Source: Takakia lepidozioides (Eukaryota; Streptophyta; Takakiopsida; Takakiales; Takakiaceae). Taken from it: 64,000 nt of DNA. Location of the stretch: contig CM060733.1 of the NCBI GenBank assembly GCA_030704615.1, forward strand, positions 47,926,001 to 47,990,000. The letters run 5' to 3'. Below the pieces are notes generated by a model that saw nothing but the letters and a program-made list of their open reading frames with translations, was not told the DNA's origin and searched no databases. Shown piece after piece: positions 59,233 through 64,000 of the stretch (positions within the stretch are counted from its first letter, which is position 1; every line of letters starts with the position of its first letter). Position numbers and translations under genes: made by a program.

Positions 59233-59787
59233 ACTATTTTAGTGATATCGTATCTGATGCAGCCTGTGAATATGATGATATCCCTTTTGAATAGGAAGTT
59301 TACTGTGACCAAGTTACATTCAGAGTCAGCAGCCTCCAGGGTCCTCCACGGGGCATATTTCAGCATCTACTGCATGTGAAGGTTGAGCAGGTGCAGGTCC
59401 TGTGCTCAAAACTCAATACACATCACCCTAATAGTCAGTGGAAGTCTTGGAAATGAGTATAGTAGGTATGCTTGGGTATCCCTTGATGTATTCTTTAATC
59501 CTTGTACCACATAATTTTTGAAAGTTTAATTGACTACTGATGAATTAAGCGATCTCACTACTTTTTTCTTAAAAAGGATTTATAAAAAGAAAAAAGTAAA
59601 GGTTATTATATAACCTCATAATTTAAATTCTCTTCCGTTTATGAGAGACAGGGAGAGAGGGTGGGGTTCATTGAGAGCAATTGGATGTGGGGACAAGGAA
59701 CACACTTTGTGAGTAGGAGTGCAGGTTTCTCTCGAGTTGCGTTGGTTGAGAGAAGAGAATAGAAGTTTTGATTGCGAGATCAACTCA
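59233..59787. other. RTF1 3' flank and upstream of the next ORF
   Basis: Presumed 3' UTR of RTF1, then AT-rich sequence. No frame of interest. Confidence 0.4.
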
Positions 59788-60519
59788 ATGGATCAGTTTG
59801 GCGGCCATGATTTGATAGATTTGAAATCGCCAGATGAATCAGATGAAGAAGGATGGTTGTTCTTAGACGATTTAGAGGTTCCTATAGGAGAAGAAGATCA
59901 CATGAGGGTGGCTTGTATGCTGAATGCATTGGAAGGTTTGGAGAATGAAAGAAAAGGGAAAGGCAAGATTGAACCTTCATGTGCATTTGGGAGCTCGGAG
60001 GTAACAACGCTTGGCGGTACGGAGATGAGACCTAATGTCTATGGCAACATCTCACAGGCTACACCCTTGAGTTCTGGTACGATGGCCCACCACCGGGATG
60101 AGGTTGATGACATCTCCGTAGTTGTATACGGCAACAAGATGCCAACAAGGTCTGCAAGAGTCTGTTTAAGCGGAGCTATGAACATGAAACAGACTCAAGA
60201 TGAGGTTGCGCATAACAACATGCAACACCCAGCTGATCAATGTGACAACATCACGGCAGTCGTAACACCAAATTGTATGGAGGTGGATATGGTGCATGCC
60301 CTACCTGGAGTTGTTGACATCAATCAAGTTGTCTCAACTCCTGCACCCTGCAGGGCTTGTACCTGCACTGCTGGGAATTTGAACATGTCCGAGAGACGTT
60401 TGGGAGGTTCATCTTCACAACAAACGCTCACAGTCGAACAAGAGGAAGATATTTGGAAAATTCTGCAACAGCTGTGGACCGGGCCTAATCCTGAAGACAC
60501 TATCTACCTGGAGAAGTAA
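59788..60519 (+). CDS. Hypothetical 243-aa acidic protein
   Basis: Single open frame, starting at the first ATG (MDQFGGHDLIDL) and ending IYLEK. The N-terminus is acidic, with DESDEEGWLFLDDLEVP; the WLFL core preceded by acids looks like an ATG8-interacting motif, but that is only a pattern match. The middle is polar with no recognised domain. The C-terminal 30 residues (EQEEDIWKILQQLW) look helical. It may be a lineage-specific gene or one exon of a longer gene. Confidence 0.45.
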   Translation: MDQFGGHDLIDLKSPDESDEEGWLFLDDLEVPIGEEDHMRVACMLNALEGLENERKGKGKIEPSCAFGSSEVTTLGGTEMRPNVYGNISQATPLSSGTMAHHRDEVDDISVVVYGNKMPTRSARVCLSGAMNMKQTQDEVAHNNMQHPADQCDNITAVVTPNCMEVDMVHALPGVVDINQVVSTPAPCRACTCTAGNLNMSERRLGGSSSQQTLTVEQEEDIWKILQQLWTGPNPEDTIYLEK

Positions 60520-62385
60520 CTGCTGGGCTATATAGCAACAGACTTGGTACCTATTGCAATAGCCTTGGTGCGAGAATTTTCTTGGCCAGGAACTGTGGGA
60601 TCAGGATGGGCAGCTCTCTTCCTGGATGTGATAACTTCATGGCCATCCCCATGTCTTTTCACGTCTTGGATTGAGAGCCAATTTGTCTGAGGCAAATTTT
60701 CACTTCTTTTCTTTCTTTATTTGCTCTATGATTTAGTGGCTGATGTACTGATTCAACTGTGAATCTCCAGTGATCAGGAAAAACTGTCCTTTGTAGAACT
60801 TGCGCATCCCGCAGTAAAATAGTCACACTTAAGACTGGGATTGCAGTTTCCTATTTTCGCAGTTTGTTTCATTGTAAAGAACTCTTGAATGTCTTCTTAC
60901 CTTCATTAACTCAAATGAGCTTTTCATCTTTATTTTTGGGTCCCAGAGAAGTTGATAAAACTTGTAGGCAGGTTGATGGTTTTAGGGTTTGCCCCACATC
61001 ACTCTACTGGCGGATTTCGAGTTGAAGAAGCACTTGTTGTTGGGCACTGGCAGATCACGCGAGGTTCTCAAACACAGCCACCATCTTCTCTCCATTGATC
61101 TCACACACAAACCTACTATACATGTAAGTAGACCCGAGCATTCGCATCACCCTCCATCCAACCATTTCCCGAAAAGCAGCTGATAGATCTGAAAAAGACA
61201 AGGCTGCTACCTGAATGTGTGATCTGCGCATGGCATACAGAAGATGGTCTCAGCAGTGTCAAGAAAATTGAGGGTAACAATGAGCTTGATGGCGTGGACA
61301 GAGCCCCTTGTGAATTGTCAATCTGGATTTGCTTCAATGTGCAGCTCCATGCGGAGCTCACACAGACACTGGACTGGTAGCGTGCTTTGGCGCTCTCCTG
61401 AGCGTCCAGGGAGAGGCGACAGCGAAGGCCCTACGTTTGCTTTACGGTGAGAAGTTGGTGCGGGAGGGCAACAATTAGGGGGTCAGTCAGGTTGCGGAAC
61501 TGAAATGCATGCCAACCTTGAAACTGCCGTGTCAGAGACCCTTGCGAGTGAGGGCTATGTTGATGCCTCCCGAGTCTCCAGGGACACCGAAGACAGGTTT
61601 GAATGAGAAATTTCTTCCTGTATGTTGTGGTTGTTTAGCTTGTTGCCATCCAGGTTCCGAATAATTCCTCTAAGAATAACAGCCAATTTTGGTCCCAGAA
61701 GTTTGCAGTGTGGTCACGCACAGGGGTTCACGAGTGTTATTATCGACACTCTACTCGTCCTTCGATGAGCATGTTCAGCTTCCGGTGGAATATGAGAGAA
61801 AGCATCCACCAGGTTTTCTTTGCAGGTGGGGTGGGGTTTCTGATAGGGCTGGCCCATGGCTGACGGAAATGCTGCTGCAAGTTCCTGGAGGTGCAAACTG
61901 TAAACACTGGAGCTCGCTCAGGAATGTAGATCACTAGTTACCCACAAATTGTGGTGGCTCTTGGAGCAGTGCGGAACCACAATGTCAGTCAGCTACAGAG
62001 CCAGATCCGAGTATATGAGGCTCTGACTTCTCCACTTCCATTGATTTTCGAAGAATACTGATTGCTAATTACAGGTGGGGAGAAAACTGAGTTGATTCTA
62101 ATGAGTGCAGCTGTGATCAGCGCTTGTTCTGTTGGGAATGCCAGGGGTCTGCTCTACCTCATGTGAATGACTTCCAACAGCAAGAGGACAAGCAACACAG
62201 AAGCAAACCTGCTAATCAGATGGAGAAGAGCTGGACCGCTAGAGTCTAACTCAATAGCAGCCGGCTGAAATTGTTGTTACCTGATGTCAAGATATGGAGA
62301 CTGCTAGTGGCTCCTCACTGAGACTGTTCCTGGAAACTCCAAGTAGAGAAAGGAAAAGGTTTCTGAAGAGTGTTCGTAGAATTCC
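60520..62385. other. Intergenic sequence, no gene recognised
   Basis: Short frames (61244-61450, 61689-61937 and others) do not match known families. Nothing structural stands out. Confidence 0.4.
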
Positions 62386-62389
62386 AGCT

Positions 62390-62700
62390 CTTGTGTGGCA
62401 ACCATGGTCATCATTCCAGCTCTTGCAATTGCCCCCTGTGTGGGCAACCTGAAGACAATATTCATTTTCTGATTCATTGTCCTGGGTCCTCTCACCAGAG
62501 AGACACCCTCTTCAAATCCATCAAAGAAATTGTCCTGAACCTCTGTTTGTCTGAGCAAAATCAAACCCCTGTCCTTCTGCAATGTGCATCCGTGAATGTG
62601 AGCCCTTGCAGAACCCTGTCCGGTATGATGCCATATCTTACAATCCATTCAACAAGCCAGCACCAGATTTTTTTTATTTGGAAAAGCTATAAGAGTATGG
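62390..62700 (+). mobile_element. Third fragment of the AATF-intron LINE family
   Basis: It encodes SSCNCPLCGQPEDNIHFLI, HCPGSSHQRDTLFKSIKEIV, the same zinc-knuckle region as at 36600-36700. It then diverges after about 62540. No target duplication was found. Confidence 0.75.
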
Positions 62701-63430
62701 GTGAGTATGCTCCTTCTGGCAGTTCTCAATCATGAATGACCCAAATCATCTACGAAGCTAGCAAGGGCATGAAAGCCTCCCAGAACCTCTAAAATCTGTC
62801 CCCCTACAACAAGGCCATCTTCGGGGTATTTGGAACCACCAAAAACTAGCACACGTTCAGCTTGAGGCTCTCAAACCCTAATTCTCACAGACCAGAACAT
62901 CTCCCAACCAAAGTATCGTAAGATACTAAGCGATGAGAATGCACTCACAAAAACTTGTAGCGGTCACCAATGGCTCGTCACAGTAACTTTCAGAGTGGTG
63001 GTTCTTCTGTTGAGGTCGCCAGCCAGTCCGACGAAGATTGACGCTGGAAGCTTGCACATCGTCGGGTTTGTCTCTCCCCCTTATCTGGCCATCATATATG
63101 GCTCCTTGAAAGTCATAGCTCTCAAATTTGTTATGGTGGATGAGCTGTAAGTCATTTGGTTGGGTAGTGTGAAGCATATCCTCTATTTGTGGTGGACCGC
63201 ACCAAAACTGGTGAAAATCTGGAGCAGGTATTGCTTCTCTCACTGGTCGAGCCATTGTTTATAACAAATGACAATCTACTAGTCTTGGGAGCTGATGTTT
63301 TCCTTGTGTTTGCAGTTTGAATCCTGTGACGTAGCTCAGGCTACTCCATCGTGTTAAGAGTTTCTTCTTGCGATAACCTCCTTGGGTAGTTTTTTGGGTG
63401 TACATCACTAAAGAGGAGGTTAGGGCGGAG
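62701..63430. other. Upstream region of the F-box gene
   Basis: No gene is recognised. A minus-strand frame at 62926-63255 has no known domain. Confidence 0.4.
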
Positions 63431-64000
63431 ATGGAGATAGCAGACATCGATGCCACTGTTGGCTCTGAAGCAAATGCAAGTGGCGAAGGGAGCCAAAACT
63501 ATCTTCAGGTTGCTTGTGCTTTGCGGGATATGCTTGATGATCTGATTGCAGGTACCCGAGAAGCTCCAGGGTTAAGAAATATCCTTCAATTTGCAGCACA
63601 ACATGTAGTCATTTCAGAAAGTGATTATCCTTCCGGCAAAACCCTTGTGGGCACTGAAACAAGGGGGTTGAAAAGTGTTGCAGTGGAGGGACAAACCACA
63701 TGTGGAGATTCCTGTTCACAACATGCAGCGCCGATGAACCCCACCACTGTCTGGAGCGGTTTGCAAGCTGAGCTGTTGCAGCTTGTCTTTGCACGTCTGC
63801 CATTGCCTCAAATCAATCGCCTTCGATGTCTTTCGCGAGAATGGCGTAGGAACATAAATGCAAGAAACTCGGACTTCAAGTTGGTATGTGCAGATGCTTA
63901 TCCAAAGTTGTTTGCACTCGTCTCAGAAGATGACGACGTGAGTGGGCTCTTCTGGGTTAGAGTCTTCGATATCCAACGTAACACATGGCATGCCTTTCAA
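63431..64000 (+). CDS. F-box protein, cut by window end
   Basis: The frame opens at ATG 63431 (MEIADIDATVGSEA) and is still open at the window end, 190 codons later. After a ~115-residue leader it has an F-box: LQAELLQLVFARLPLPQINR, then LRCLSREWRRNI, which would bind SKP1 in an SCF ubiquitin ligase (family knowledge). Downstream starts a region like those of plant F-box/kelch proteins (FWVRVFDIQRNTWHAF). The substrate-binding part lies beyond the window. Confidence 0.8.
   Translation, partial: MEIADIDATVGSEANASGEGSQNYLQVACALRDMLDDLIAGTREAPGLRNILQFAAQHVVISESDYPSGKTLVGTETRGLKSVAVEGQTTCGDSCSQHAAPMNPTTVWSGLQAELLQLVFARLPLPQINRLRCLSREWRRNINARNSDFKLVCADAYPKLFALVSEDDDVSGLFWVRVFDIQRNTWHAFQ

Overview
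The window is nuclear DNA of a land plant. Its genes have introns and belong to plant families: an LRR receptor-like protein with no kinase domain, a TPR-SET protein, AATF/BFR2, RTF1/VIP5 and an F-box protein. Between them lie Ty3/gypsy and LINE retrotransposons, tRNA-derived SINEs and a CACTA element. Long introns, heavy nesting of elements and the gypsy types make a seed-free plant (bryophyte or lycophyte) my best guess. I cannot name the species.

Layout. 1-5 kb: an LRR receptor-like protein gene cut by the window start, then a decayed duplicate of its 3' end. 5-9 kb: repeats, including a fold-back array of ~117-bp units with a SINE inside. 9.16-22.9 kb: a nest of two gypsy elements. 23.9-26 kb: a frameshifted second copy of the receptor gene. 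26.3-30.8 kb (minus): TPR-SET gene. 33.1-39.5 kb (plus): AATF/BFR2 gene with LINE fragments in two introns. 40.6-48.3 kb (minus): compound chromovirus. 48.4-49.3 kb: non-autonomous CACTA element. 49.3-54.4 kb: LINE and gypsy debris with a SINE. 55.3-59.2 kb (plus): complete RTF1 gene. 59.8-60.5 kb: unknown 243-aa ORF. 63.4 kb to the end: start of an F-box gene.

The most notable object is the inner gypsy element at 9.16-21.7 kb, called E1 here. Besides Gag, protease, RT, RNase H and integrase it encodes a cytosine-5 DNA methyltransferase between protease and RT. It also has a PHD finger at the integrase C-terminus, so one retroelement carries a DNA-methylation writer and a likely chromatin reader. 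E1 inserted in the reverse transcriptase of a second gypsy element (A). A later inversion of about 11.55 kb, with breakpoints near 9157 and 20709, then separated E1's integrase (now minus strand) from its PHD finger and 3' LTR (now plus strand). It also split element A's RT into two halves of opposite orientation. A shared 4-bp TSD (accc), the LTR junctions and reading-frame continuity across the breakpoints all fit this history.

The host genes are ordinary nuclear housekeeping genes (AATF in ribosome biogenesis, RTF1 in the Paf1 transcription complex) and do not form a pathway with each other. The elements explain most of the sequence between them.
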